Origin: Ovis canadensis
Taxonomy: Eukaryota; Chordata; Mammalia; Artiodactyla; Bovidae
Assembly (NCBI RefSeq): GCF_042477335.2
Contig: NC_091255.1
Location: 28,002,501 to 28,066,500, forward strand
DNA: 64,000 nucleotides
Direction: 5' to 3'
Positions within the stretch are counted from its first letter, which is position 1, and the number at the start of each line of letters is the position of its first letter. A model generated the notes under the pieces. The model made no database searches. It was given only the letters and a program-made list of their open reading frames with translations, and was not told the DNA's origin. The position numbers and the translations under genes are program-made. This document shows, piece after piece, positions 21,740 through 32,230 of the stretch.

Positions 21740-22030
21740 TTATTTTGACTAACTTTTAAAAATGAGTTTCTCATAGGAAAACACAGAGCAACAAAAAGAC
21801 AGTTAAAACCCTGTGTGATCCTACCACCGAGAGGGGAGGTACACTCGTTAACATTTGGGCTGGTTCTTCTTTTCATACACACATGTACACATACATTTTC
21901 TCTTTTACAAAAATGAGGCCATGTCATCATACTGTTTTAGAACATGTCTTTTGCTTTTGCTCAACAATAATATCTGTGAACTCTTTCCCATATCATTATT
22001 CTTTTACTTCCTCATGTCTTCAGTTAAGAT
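21740..22030 (-). mobile_element. Possible old L1 fragment
   Basis: 'tacaaaaatgaggccatgtc' and 'actctttcccatatcatta' resemble the reverse 3' region of old L1 families. Weak resemblance only. Confidence 0.33.
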
Positions 22031-22042
22031 TTTTTTTTTTTC

Positions 22043-22388
22043 GGGCCTCCCTGAAGCCCTGGTGATTCAGTGGTTAAGAACTTGCCTATCAGTGCAGGAC
22101 ACCGATTTGAACTCTGATCTGAGAATATCCCACATGCCATGGGGAGACTAAGCCTGTGGGCCACCGCTACTAACCCCTTTATTGGAGCCCATAAGCCGCA
22201 ACTACTGAGCTCACACACCACGATGCGTGCCCTGGAGCCCAGGCTCCGCAACAAGAGAAGCCACTGCAATGAGAAGCCGGCACACCTCAAAGAAGAGTAT
22301 CCCCCACTCATTGCAACTAGAGAAAGCCCGAGCAGCAACGGAGACCCACTGCACTCATAAAGAAATAAAGAAAATAAATTTTTAGAAA
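22043..22388 (+). mobile_element. Long CHR-type SINE (CHR-1-like)
   Basis: 'gggcctccctgaagccctgg', 'attcagtggttaagaacttg', repeated 'caactactgagc', 'gcaacaagagaagccactgc' and 'caactagagaaagcccgagc', with an A-rich tail. Full-length long class. The 'gggcctccctgaagccctgg' head carries a small duplication relative to other copies. Confidence 0.88.
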
Positions 22389-22514
22389 ATTAACCTTTTT
22401 CTTTTTGTTATATTTTAATGTAAGATTTCATGCATTTAAATTAAAATGCCCAACATGAAAACCATGACAATATTAAGAACTACTATTTGGTTAAAGGATA
22501 AGAACACAAACAAT

Positions 22515-22725
22515 AGCATCATCTCTGTGGTGAACACGTGTCTAGTTCTTCCTATGTGCCAGATGCTGTTCTTTATGTATATGAACTCCTGTCCTCTCCA
22601 AACAGCCCCCTGAGGTAGTGGCATTATCTCCATGTGACAATGGGGAAAGGCACAGAGAGGTTAAACCAGCTTCCCCAAGACCACACAGACAGTGAGTAGC
22701 AGAGGTAGGACTGGAACCTCTGGGT
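22515..22725 (-). mobile_element. MIR SINE (minus)
   Basis: 'tatgtgccagatgctgttct', 'ctgaggtagtggcattatct', 'gcacagagaggttaaaccag' and 'cacacagacagtgagtagca' follow the reverse MIR consensus clearly. Confidence 0.68.
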
Positions 22726-23512
22726 ATGGAAACACCAGGTGGCCATGGAGGATGAGGGGGCACAGGGGTCAGGGGTGACTCCTAGAAAGGTGCTGTGACT
22801 GAGGAGCAGAGGTGCCACTTACCGAGCCAGGAAGATGGAGGAGGAGCTGAGCTAGGGGTCGGGGAAGGTCAGGAACTCGAGGCTGAAATGCCTGTGGAAC
22901 AGGAAGGCAGAAACGAATGAATGTTTGCAAATGGAAAAAAGAAATGCACGAATGAATGGAGACATGACCCACTCCAGGCAAGGACGTTCACAGCAGCGCA
23001 GCAAAGAACTCTGACCAGTCAGGTCAGGGAAACCGTAACGCCGCAGGGTCTGGTTGAAGAGGGTCACAGCTGTTTACAACAGGGAGACCCATAGACATAC
23101 AAGATTTGGGAGCAGTTGTTTTCACCGGTGTTCATCAAGTACCCAGGGTCTGGCAACTGCTCCATCCACAAGTTACTATCGCTACTCTGAACCTGGGATT
23201 GGGGGTCCGGCGGAGACCATGTCCACCGCTGGGTCCTGCCATCCCAACACCCAGCTGGGAACAAGGCACATTCCTCAGCGGTCAGGGCGGGAGGGAGGTG
23301 GTGGGATGGGGGACGCTTCCATGCTTCTTCTCAGAAGACAAAGGGCTCTTCATGATTTAATTAAAATGCCCATCAAAGGCCTCAGAAGATAAAGGCTAGT
23401 TGGAATGAAATAAAAATTGCTGGAGTGAACATATTACCAATTTAATTTCATTCTGGGGGCATCTATGAGGTTCCAATATTAAAGAGAGAATCCATCACTA
23501 AATTCCCATCTG
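22726..23512. other. Unassigned sequence
   Basis: No gene or repeat recognised. Overlapping frames of 60-112 codons on both strands (22,769-23,392) have no domain. Confidence 0.42.
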
Positions 23513-23521
23513 TCCTGCCAT

Positions 23522-23732
23522 GAGTGAGTGAGTAGGTGAGTGAAAGTCACTCAATCATGTCCGACTCTTTGTGACCCATGGTCTGTCCATGGAATTCTCC
23601 AGGCCAGAATACTGGAGTGGGTTGCCATTCCCTTCTCCAGGGGATCTTCCCAACCCAGGGATTGAACCCAGATCCCCTGCATTACAGGCAGACTCAGAAT
23701 CAGGTACCATCTGAACTACCAGGGAAGCCCCA
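23522..23732 (-). mobile_element. Bov-tA SINE
   Basis: Reverse Bov-tA with a (TGAG)-like tail at its 3' side and 'ctaccagggaagcccca' at the head. Flanked by the 9-bp duplication tcctgccat at 23,513-23,521 and 23,733-23,741. Confidence 0.92.
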
Positions 23733-23989
23733 TCCTGCCATACTGGGGGCATTTCTGAAGATGTCCAAGTTCTGTTTGAAGAGGCCCGGGGAGCTCTTAG
23801 CAGCTGAGCTCATCTGTCCTTTGTTTCTCAGTGAGAGGAGAGCTGTAGGGGGTGAGAGACTCTAGAATACAGAAGGCACTCAATTAGTGTATGTGAAAGG
23901 GAAGGAAGGAGAAAGGAAAGGAGCGGGGGTCAGGGGAGCTTTGGATTCAGAATTCAGCTGATTTGAGGGTGAGTCAAAGCCTTGCATAA

Positions 23990-24345
23990 CAGCTTTTCCT
24001 CCAGATAACCCCATGACTCCCTTCCTCCCCGCCTTCAATTTTTTGCTCATATGCCCCTTTTCACTGAGGCCAACTTTGCCACCCGTTTAAAAGTACATCC
24101 CTTCCCCAACCCTGACCTTCCTGATCCCCCCTTCCCTGCTCCATCCATCTCCCCCAGAACTTAACTTCACATCCTATATAATTTACTAATTTGTTTGTTC
24201 GTTGTCTATTTCTCCCCACTAGAATGAAGGCCCCGTGAGAGCAAGAATGTTTGTCTCTTCTGTTCATTGATGTATATATATACCTCGTGCCTAGCATCAT
24301 GCCTGCCTCGATAAATATTTGTTGGATGAAGGCACTGATTCATCT
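23990..24345 (+). mobile_element. L2 LINE 3' end
   Basis: 'ccccactagaatgaaggccc', 'cgtgagagcaagaatgtttg', 'cctagcatcatgcctgcc' and 'gataaatatttgttggatga' are the familiar terminal words of L2 in the right order. Confidence 0.68.
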
Positions 24346-25739
24346 GGCAGAGAATAAATTGTTTATTAATAATTTATTAACTATCTCCTTCCAAGGAAAG
24401 TGAGTCTCAAGAATGACCCTGACTCTTCCCAGTGTCTCAGTAAGTCTCTGACCGTCTCACATTGGTTCTTCCTGGTCCAGCCTGCAGTCTCCCCTGAAAC
24501 CAGTCCAGGATGGCCTGCCAGTCCTATGCCTTTTGTATAGCTCTGACTTCGAGCAATAGAAATATTTCATAAACACTGCACAGATTTTAAAGTGTACATA
24601 GTCTATACCAATCAGGAGGTGAAAAATATAAGCCCTTTCTCCAAACTACAGAAAAACTGGGCCAGGCAACGCCTCTTGTCAATAAAGAAGAAAAATTTAA
24701 GTTAAAAAAAAGAGAACAATCCTGGGTTAGCAGAGCCCACCGATCCAAAGGTGACATCCCCTGTTCAGCTGCACCTGCAGACTCTCAGGTATAAACTGAG
24801 AAGAAGGGAAGAACTACTCTTCCAGCATCAACTCAAGGGGCATAGCTCTCACCCCCAGGTCTGCTCCCCAGCTCTGTGCCCACCAGCCAAGTCCAAACCC
24901 CATACACTTCGGAAATGGTGAGAAATAACAAGCGCCTGTCAGCCCCTTCCTCGGAGTGTCAGAGGGAAGTCTACAAGAGCAGCTTTCTTGTCCCTTGCAG
25001 ATGGCAGGGTGGCTGCTGGGGCTCACGTAGCCAGGGGGAAGGCCCTGGGGAGGAAGCCAGGAACACTCTGGACAGTAGTCATCTGTCTGGAAAACATTAG
25101 TCCTCAGTCTGATGTGTGCATAACCTGAGCCCAGACACTCTTTCGCTTTCACTTACAGAAATAAACAGTTTTGGGTCTCAAAATACTCAGGAGTTTCCTT
25201 GGTTACTGCTGCTGCCAGTACTGGTTAATCTTTCAGTGTTTACAGCCTATTCTTCTCCGGAAGCAAACATTCAGCCTGGGCAATGTGAAGAGTCATGAAA
25301 ACATTGTAAAATGCAAAGCCGGCTTCTTTTCTCCAAGGGTAATTTCTTGGAAATCTTGTTTTGCCAGCAACACCTAAAAAATCTGGCCTGGTGCAACATC
25401 CTTCTAAGCATTATGGAGACAGAATTTTAGAAATGGAAAGAACCAAACTTTTCCCCTTGTATGTCCCATCTACCTTAGAGTTGATGGCTCCATACTATTT
25501 CAGCCCAGAGCATCCAGACTCCCTGCCCCTTCATCTCTTTCTTCTGAGGCATAGTTCAGAGACCTTCTCACTAGTTCAGAGACCCTCTCAGATTTTAACA
25601 CTCTACGGGTCCAGATCCCTTTTAAAGACTAGATCTAAGATTAAGTCCACCCCTCCTACTTTGGCTGGAAAATACAGACTTTTCACTAACTTGAACTGGA
25701 ACAGTTGGGTTTCCATAGGGAATGAATATAAAGAATTTT
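24346..25739. other. Unassigned sequence with a short tandem duplication
   Basis: No exon recognised. A roughly 19-bp unit containing 'agttcagagacc' is repeated at about 25,553-25,590 with one difference. A 136-codon frame (25,361-25,771) runs into old L1 sequence and shows no domain. Confidence 0.42.
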
Positions 25740-26061
25740 GGGCCCTACATCACATTAAACACAAAATTTAATTCAAAATGAATTGCAGGCCTAGACATGA
25801 AAAGGTAAAACAATAAAGCTTCTAGAAGAAAACATAGTATGAAATCTTCTTGACCAAGGGGTAGGCAAAGATTTCTTAAGCAGAATGCAAAAAGTTCCAG
25901 CTGTAAAAGGAAAGTTAATAAATTAGACCTCATTGAAATTAAAAACTCCTGTTCATCAAAAAGATATGATTAAGAAGGTATAAAGTTAGCCATAAACTAA
26001 AAGATATTTGCCATACTTACAAGTAACAACATATTTTATATATTTTTGTATCCCAAATATG

Positions 26062-26288
26062 GGCTTCCCAGGTGGCACTAGTGATAAAGAACTCACTTGC
26101 CAATGCAGGAGACATAAGAGATGCAGGTTCGATCCCTGGGTCGGGAAGATCCCCTAGAGGAGGAAATGGCAACCCACTCCAATATTCTTGCCTGGAGCAT
26201 CCCATGGACAGCGGAGCCTGGCGGGCCCTAGTTCATAAGATCACAAAGAGTCGGACACGCCTGAGCAACTTAGCACACATGCACACAC
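26062..26288 (+). mobile_element. Bov-tA SINE with CA-rich tail
   Basis: 'ggcttcccaggtggcactag' to 'cctgagcaacttagcacaca' with a CA-rich tail. Perfect 12-bp duplication, atcccaaatatg, at 26,050-26,061 and 26,289-26,300. Confidence 0.95.
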
Positions 26289-26413
26289 ATCCCAAATATG
26301 TAACAAGGTTCTAAAAGTCAACAAGAAAAAGACAAATGATTCAATTATTAGGAACAGCTGAAAATTTTTACTTCACAAAAGAGAATATTCACATGGCCCA
26401 AAACAGCATTTTA

Positions 26414-27673
26414 TTTTATTTTATTTTTTATTTTTTTTAATTTTTAGTTTTTTATTTTTTAAATTTTAAAATCTTTAATTCTTACATGCATTCCCAAACA
26501 TGAACCCCCCTCCCACCTCCCTCCCCAGAACATCTTTCTGGGTCATCCCCATGCACCAGCCCCAAGCATGCTGCATCCTGCGTCAGACATAGACTGGCGA
26601 TTCAATTCACATGATAGTATACATGTTAGAATGTCATTCTCCCAAATCATCCCACCCTCTCCCTCTCCCTCTGAGTCCAAAAGTCCATTATACACATCTG
26701 TGTCTCTTTCCCTGTCTTGCATACAGGGTCATCATTGCCATCTTCCTAAATTCCATATATATGTGTTAGTATACTGTATTGGTGTTTTTCTTTCTGGCTT
26801 ACTTCACTCTGTATAATCGGCTCCAGTTTCATCCATCTCATCAGAACTGATTCAAATGAATTCTTTTTAACGGCTGAGTAATACTCCATTGTGTATATGT
26901 ACCACAGCTTTCTTATCCATTCATCTGCTGATGGACATCTAGGTTGTTTCCATGTCCTGGCTATTATAAACAGTGCTGCGATGAACATTGGGGTACATGT
27001 GTCTCTTTCAATTCTGGTTTCCTCGGTGTGTATGCCCAGAAGTGGGATTGCTGGGTCATAAGGTAGTTCTATTTGCAATTTTTTAAGGAATCTCCACACT
27101 GTTCTCCATAGTGGCTGTACTAGTTTGCATTCCCACCAACCGTGTAGGAGGGTTCCCTTTTCTCCACACCCTCTCCAGCATTTATTGCTTGCAGATTTTT
27201 GGATCGCAGCCATTCTGACTGGTGTGAAGTGGTACCTCATTGTGGTTTTGATTTGCATTTCTCTAATAATGAGTGATGTTGAGCATCTTTTCATGTGTTT
27301 GTTAGCCATCCGTATGTCTTCTTTGGAGAAATGTCTATTTAGTTCTTTGGCCCATTTTTTGATTGGGTCGTTTATTTTTCTGGAGTTGAGCTGCAGAAGT
27401 TGCTTGTATATTTTTGAGATTAGTTGTTTGTCAGTTGCTTCATTTGCTATTATTTTCTCCCATTCAGATGGCTGTCTTTTCACCTTGCTTATATTTTCCT
27501 TTGTTGTGCAGAAGCTTTTAATTTTAATTAGATCCCATTTGTTTATTTTTGCTTTTATTTCCAGAATTCTGGGAGGTGGATCATAGAGGATCCTGCTGTG
27601 ATTTATGTCTGAGAGTGTTTTGCCTATGTTCTCCTCTAGGAGTTTTATAGTTTCTGATCTTACATTTAGATCT
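26414..27673 (-). mobile_element. Young L1 3' end (part of U6-L1 chimera)
   Basis: On the minus strand this is the last third of L1 ORF2 plus the 3' UTR, ending in an A-rich tail that appears as the T-rich tract 26,414-26,465. It closely matches the copies at 48,780-49,585 and 57,660-58,680, so it belongs to a young ruminant L1 group. The 5' truncation point (27,673) falls in the ORF2 '[11 protein letters not shown]' region and is joined directly to U6 snRNA sequence. The TSD ccaaaacagcatttta at 26,398-26,413 and 27,781-27,796 encloses both parts, so they arrived in one event. Confidence 0.95.
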
Positions 27674-27708
27674 AAAAATATGGAACGCTTCACGAATTTG
27701 CGTGTCAT
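26746..27708 (-). pseudogene. Chimeric 320-codon open frame: U6-derived start plus L1 ORF2 C-terminus
   Basis: The frame opens at an ATG inside the U6 segment (first 11 codons [11 protein letters not shown]) and runs without a stop into about 309 codons of L1 ORF2, ending at the family's normal 'THIYGI' terminus. It contains the L1 C-terminal Cys-rich segment ([18 protein letters not shown], roughly residues 178-195), which has nucleic-acid-binding roles in L1 ORF2p. The reverse-transcriptase catalytic core lies upstream of the truncation and is absent, so the product could not act as a polymerase. There is no recognisable promoter, and expression is not implied. The lack of stops suggests a recent insertion. 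Confidence 0.6.
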
Positions 27709-27723
27709 CCTTGCGCAGGGGCC

Positions 27724-27774
<51 letters not shown>

Positions 27775-27780
27775 GAGCAC
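27674..27780 (-). pseudogene. U6: Full-length U6 snRNA retro-copy fused to L1
   Basis: Read on the minus strand, the 107 nt start GTGCTCGCTTCGGCAGCAC and end CGTTCCATATTTTT. They match mammalian U6 snRNA, as I know it, over the whole length, including the ACAGAGA box and the 3' T tract. U6 is the catalytic snRNA of the spliceosome and is normally made by RNA polymerase III from upstream TATA and PSE elements. Here no TATA or PSE is visible at the expected distances, and the 5' end abuts a target duplication, so this is a template-switch retro-copy rather than a working gene. The U tract joins L1 sequence without extra bases. Confidence 0.95.
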
Positions 27781-27901
27781 CCAAAACAGCATTTTAAAAG
27801 GTGCTCAACATCATTAGTCACCAAGGTAACACAAAATCCACAAGGAGCTACCACAACATACTGACCCAAATGGTGGAGTTGAGTACCTGTAGCAGAGACT
27901 T

Positions 27902-28173
27902 GGAGAAGGCAGTGGCACCCCACTCCAGTACTCTTGCCTGGAAAATCCCATGGACGGAGAAGCCTGGTGGGCTGCAGTCCATGGGGTCGCTGAGAGTTGG
28001 ACACGACTCAGTGACTTCACTTTCACTTTTCACTTTCATGCATTGGAGAAGGAAGTGGCAACCCACTCCAGTGTTCTTGCCTAGAGAATCCCAGGGACGG
28101 CAGAGCCTGGTGGGCTGCTGTCTATGGGGTCACACAGAGTCGGACACGACTAAAGCAACTTAGCAGCAGCAGC
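27902..28173 (+). mobile_element. BOV-A2 SINE (dimer)
   Basis: Two Bov-A monomers, the first ending 'gtgacttcactttcactttt', the second starting 'tgcattggagaaggaagtgg' and ending in (AGC)n. Perfect 11-bp duplication, agcagagactt, at 27,891-27,901 and 28,174-28,184. Full length for BOV-A2. Confidence 0.95.
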
Positions 28174-28189
28174 AGCAGAGACTTATATA

Positions 28190-28245
28190 ATCTGTGTAGC
28201 TGAAAGTGTTTATTATCTTACCTTTTACAGAAACAGTTTGCTGAC
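28190..28245. mobile_element. Possible hAT-type MITE remnant
   Basis: 'gtgtttattatcttacc' followed by 'ttttacagaaacagtttgct' resembles the terminal region of a mammalian hAT non-autonomous element. Only one end is visible. Confidence 0.33.
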
Positions 28246-28249
28246 TCCC

Positions 28250-28605
28250 CGATACACAGCAGGTCTTTTTGACAAAGATCGACTCCCTAATACATGCAAA
28301 AACCTGACTGATTCTCACAGACAAAATGCTGAGTGAAAGAAGCCAAATACAAGTGTACCCTGTATGATTCCATTCAGATACGGTTCAGCAGCAGGCAAAA
28401 TTAATCTCTGGTGATGGAGGTCAAGCCAGTGATTACCTCTGTGTGGATGCAAGGAAGGAAGTAAGAGGGACCCTGTGCTCCGTCTCTTGATTGGGTCAGG
28501 GTGGAGATTCCACTGGTGTGTCATTATGCAAAAACCCATCAAGCTGCATAGTGTAATTTTGTGCATTTTACTGCATATAACTTCTCTTCAATTTTAAAAC
28601 GGAAA
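28250..28605 (+). mobile_element. Old L1 3' UTR
   Basis: 'ctgagtgaaagaagccaaat', 'tgtatgattccattcagata', 'aatctctggtgatggaggtc' and 'acttctcttcaattttaaaa' follow the plus-strand 3' end of old L1 families. No coding content. Confidence 0.62.
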
Positions 28606-28626
28606 AAGTGCTGGTCTTCAGGCAGG

Positions 28627-28945
28627 GCTTCCCTGATAGTTCAGTTGGTAAAGAATTCGTCTGCAATTCAGGAGGCCCCAGTTCGATTCCTGAGTCTAGA
28701 AGATACGCTGGCGAAGGGAATGGCCACCCACTCCAGTATTGTTGGGCTTCCTTTGCGGCTCAGCTGGTAAAGAATCCTCCCACAATGCGAGAGACCTGGG
28801 TTTGATCCCCGGGTTGGGAAGATCCCCTGGAGAAGGGAAAGGCTACCCACTCCAGTATTCTGGCCTGGAGAATCCCATGGACTACATCGTCCATGGGGTC
28901 ACAAAGAGTCAGACACAAGTGAGCAACTTTCAGTTCACATCAGGT
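28627..28945 (+). mobile_element. Two Bov-tA heads in tandem (composite SINE)
   Basis: A first tRNA-like head plus the start of a Bov-A unit runs to 'ccactccagtattgtt' (about 28,742). A second complete Bov-tA then starts 'gggcttcctttgcggctcag' and ends 'gagtcagacacaagtgagca'. The switch falls inside the Bov-A word 'ccagtatt', so this is a composite rather than two separate insertions with their own duplications. Confidence 0.85.
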
Positions 28946-30580
28946 CTACCATATGCAAAGCACATTGGGGGGGGGTTTCTTCTTTCATCCCAGAGACTGA
29001 ACTCAGTATTAAGTGGCCACACCTGGCCCCTTGCTGACTCAAGCATGCCAAGATCTTTGCATTTATAGCCACAGGCCACCATGCTTCGTACCACTTGAGC
29101 CCATCCACCTGGCTCCAGAGAGCTAGATCCAACCGACGGTGTCACAGGCGACTCTCCACATCTAGTCTTCAGACTTTAGGACAACTGTAAATGAGCTGAG
29201 AGTTTGCTAGTGACACCTATTCCTGGCCCCTCCTCCCCCAGTTTCTACTTCTTTCAGGTCCTGGGTGGCATTGTCAGTAGTTTGGCATGTGAATCTGACC
29301 CAGAAGATCTGGAGACCACACTTTAGGAAGCGTTGCTGTGCAGGCTGAGGCAGGAGGTGTGAGGGTGCAAAGGGGAAGAGACAAATTGCTCTAGAAAGGG
29401 AAGAGAGAACCTGCGAGGAAGAGGGAGTGGGTGAGACTGAGGGGAGTAGGGAGAGAAGTACTGATCGGAAATGGGGTTGGGGATCTTTATTAAGCTGGTG
29501 TCTAGGGGAACACCTTCTCCATCTCTCCACCCAAGTGTTGTAAAGATCCCAGTTCTTATTACTATACTAAGACGTGCCCACCTCCTAGGTGAGCTCAGGA
29601 TGAGAAAAGAGCCTGTTCTTAGAGATTCGGTCACATCTGGATTTGATAGCCACCCAGGAAAATATGTGTCATCCCCCTTTCAGCACCTGGGGCCAGTCAT
29701 TCCCCTTCATAAAGCCCAGGTTCAAGCTGCCCCTTCAATCATATTCAGGCAGGTTTGTTTTGTTTTGTTTTGTTTTCTATTTAGGAATTTTATTTTATTT
29801 TTTTTTTAAGAAAGCACTTGAGTGGTGTTCTTTGATTTTTCTTTCCATGGTAAACTGAAGTTTTACAGAGAATCCATACCCTTTGAACTGGTGGTTTGAG
29901 CTTCTGAATGAACAAAAATCAACTAATGGGGTTATTTTCTTCTCAGGGAAGGAATGAAGAAACTGCAAGAGAGAGAGGTTTACCTTTTATTTAAGGAAAA
30001 TTGGAAGAAAATAAGTTATAAGTGGTAGCCTTACTAACAAACAAATTTAACACTACCTGCACCTACAGAACATGATTTGGAATTGTATAGCTTTCCCAAT
30101 CCTACTAGGTCAAGGTGTATTAGAAAAAATACGGTATTTTCCACCATATGCGTTTCATGTTGCCTGTGTACAGCTCTGGAATTTTGTGGACCTAGGGAAG
30201 GAACAGAGAGTTAAAAAGTAAAACAGACACTCAGTATTCGGGCCTGTGGAGAATCATGGGAAAGCAAAACCCTTTTACTAGATTTGATTTTTTTAAAAAA
30301 CAAAACGAAAATAGGAAAACTGTGCACACACCATGGGCAAGATCAAATAAGCCAGACAATGTGGCCAGATGAGTCTGCAGGAAATAGGTTGCATTAAGAA
30401 AACTGATGGAGTTTTCAGCAGCTGTTACAAAGAGCAAACAAAGCAAGACGTGATAATATCACAGGACTTGTGAAAAAACTGGGGGACAAATACCTCCACA
30501 AGCGCTTTCCCGCTTTAGGAATCTTGGAGAGGAATGGGCACTGTGGTTGCCTCTGGGAAGGGAAACGGTGTGGGAGAGAA
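28946..30580. other. Unassigned sequence
   Basis: A (TTTTG)-type run lies at about 29,755-29,776 and a T tract at about 29,799-29,808. No gene or repeat family recognised; frames of 60-112 codons overlap on both strands. Confidence 0.42.
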
Positions 30581-30590
30581 TCAGGGTTGG

Positions 30591-30753
30591 AAAGCCACTC
30601 CGTCGTGTCCAACTCTATGCCATCCATGGAATCCTCCAGGCCAGAATACTGGGGTGGGTAGCCCTTCCCTTCTCCAGGGGATCTTCCCAACCCAGGAATC
30701 AAACCCAGGTCTCCCACATTGTAGGCGGATTCTTTACCAGCTGAGCCACAAGG
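30591..30753 (-). mobile_element. Bov-tA SINE
   Basis: Reverse Bov-tA, shortened in the Bov-A part ('gtcgtgtccaactctatgcc' then 'atccatggaatcctcc'). 9-bp duplication, cagggttgg, at 30,582-30,590 and 30,754-30,762. Confidence 0.92.
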
Positions 30754-30762
30754 CAGGGTTGG

Positions 30763-31284
30763 GAGGAAGACTTAATTTCTATCCTACATTCTTTGAGGCT
30801 GTTTGACTTTTTCACCCTGCATAAATTTTGTCTACTAAAAGAGTAAAAATTAAGAAACGAAGAGAGGGAGGGATGGGAGGAGGGAATAGACTATTTGGTG
30901 GGCATTTGTTCTTGAAAAGCCAGCTCAGAGCTGTTCTAGAAGGAGAAGCAAGCACAGGCTCCAGAGTGTTCCTGCTGGCCAGCCCGTGGTGCCCACAGGC
31001 CGCGTGCCAGGTCTGTCACCGTGCCCGGCACTCTGTCCTCCATCACTTGCTCCACAGCCTGAGGTAAGAACATGTCTTGAGGTCGTGCCCACACCCTGGG
31101 TGGAAACACCATGGTGTTCCAATGTGGAATTTCCAGCAGCTCTTGCAGCACAGGGTAGGAGTTTGGAAAATGAACTCCAAGGCAGAAGCAAGAAGTGCAG
31201 AAGGGACAGGGGTTAGAAAATACACAAAGAGCTGTCAAAGGGCCTCCTGGTCACTGTCAGAGCATAAGAGATGACAGGCAGGAC
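30763..31284. other. Unassigned sequence with GC-rich patch and splice-donor-like site
   Basis: The GC-rich patch at 30,960-31,065 ends in 'cctgag/gtaaga' at about 31,060-31,070, which fits a splice-donor consensus. The upstream frame has no recognisable protein. Too little to call an exon. Confidence 0.35.
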
Positions 31285-31500
31285 AGGGCAGTGGTTACAG
31301 GTCTGGACCCATGTTATCTGGGGTCAAATCCTGGCTTTTCCACTTAAGAGACTGCGAGACCCTCCAGAACATCATTTCCCCCATGTACAATGACAAAATC
31401 TACCATGCAGGAATAGTGAAAATTAAATAAATTAAGGTGTTAGTGTTTAAGTACAGAACAAACACATAGTAGATGTTAGCTATTTATGGCTCCTCTATTT
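31285..31500 (+). mobile_element. MIR SINE
   Basis: 'cagtggttacaggtctggac', 'ggggtcaaatcctggctttt', 'gtgaaaattaaataaatt' and 'acacatagtagatgttagct' match MIR in order. Confidence 0.65.
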
Positions 31501-31648
31501 TCTTTGAATTCTCATAGTACTGTGTCAGACAGGATGTGATTATTGGTCTATTTTCTCCTGATACATCAAAGTTCAGATCAATAAACTTTGTTAAGGGTTA
31601 GACAAAGGAGTCTCTGATACCAAGCACAGGGTTTCATCCATTACATCA

Positions 31649-31757
31649 GCATTTCCCAAACTCTGTTCCAATGAACAACTGATGTATCCCCCAAATCTTA
31701 ATGAATGTTCCTCCAACACAAGGTTTTGTGACCAATAAGTCTGAGAAATACTGATAA
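31649..31757. mobile_element. Possible hAT-type MITE
   Basis: Imperfect inverted ends 'cagcatttcccaaact' and 'gtctgagaaatactg' enclose about 110 bp, a size and end style seen in non-autonomous hAT elements. No target duplication is readable. Confidence 0.33.
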
Positions 31758-31967
31758 ATGAAATTAATCAGGTTATTTACTGTAAGATTCGTCAGAGCCT
31801 TTAAAATGCTAATCCACCCATGACTCCATGATGGAGTAGCATTTCCCAAGTCATGTGACCACTGAACGATTTTGTTTTCCGTGGCATACATATTAACACA
31901 CAGAGTAACATTAAGGTTCTATGAAAAATAGCTCTGGACATGCTTTGCTACATTAAAGGACAAGCAC

Positions 31968-32230
31968 GTCACTTCCCTGGTGGTCCAGTGGATAGGGGGA
32001 CACGAGACACCTCGTCAGATCCAGTTAAGTCTGTGAGCCACAACTACTGAGCCCAAGCTCTGGAGCCCAGTTCCACAATCAGAGAGGCCATCGCACATAG
32101 AGGCCCACGCGCTGCAGCTAGAGAGGAGCCTCTGCTCGCCACAGCTTGAGAACGCCCTCGCAGCAATGAGGAGCCCACGGGCCACAGCAAAGACCCAGAG
32201 CAGCCATAAATAACCAAACATTGCGAAAAG
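31968..32230 (+). mobile_element. Long CHR-type SINE
   Basis: 'cacttccctggtggtccagt', 'gtctgtgagccacaactact', 'caatgaggagcccacgggcc' and 'cagcaaagacccagagcagc' with an 'ataaataacc' tail. The 'ggttcgatccc' box region is damaged. Confidence 0.82.

Larger units (their letters stand above)
25740..28185 (+). mobile_element. Old L1 (L1M) ORF2 3' region, split three times
   Basis: Text before 26,050 ('aattgcaggcctagacatga', 'aagcttctagaagaaaacat', 'ttcatcaaaaagatatga'), between 26,289 and 26,413, between 27,781 and 27,901 ('gctcaacatcattagtcacc') and after 28,173 reads as one decayed plus-strand L1 ORF2 end. The interruptions are a Bov-tA, the U6-L1 chimera and a BOV-A2, each with its own target duplication. 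Confidence 0.68.

Noticed and set aside
27674..27780. Functional U6 snRNA gene
   Set aside because: Full-length sequence, but no TATA or PSE at the required upstream distances, and its 5' end abuts a target duplication shared with L1.
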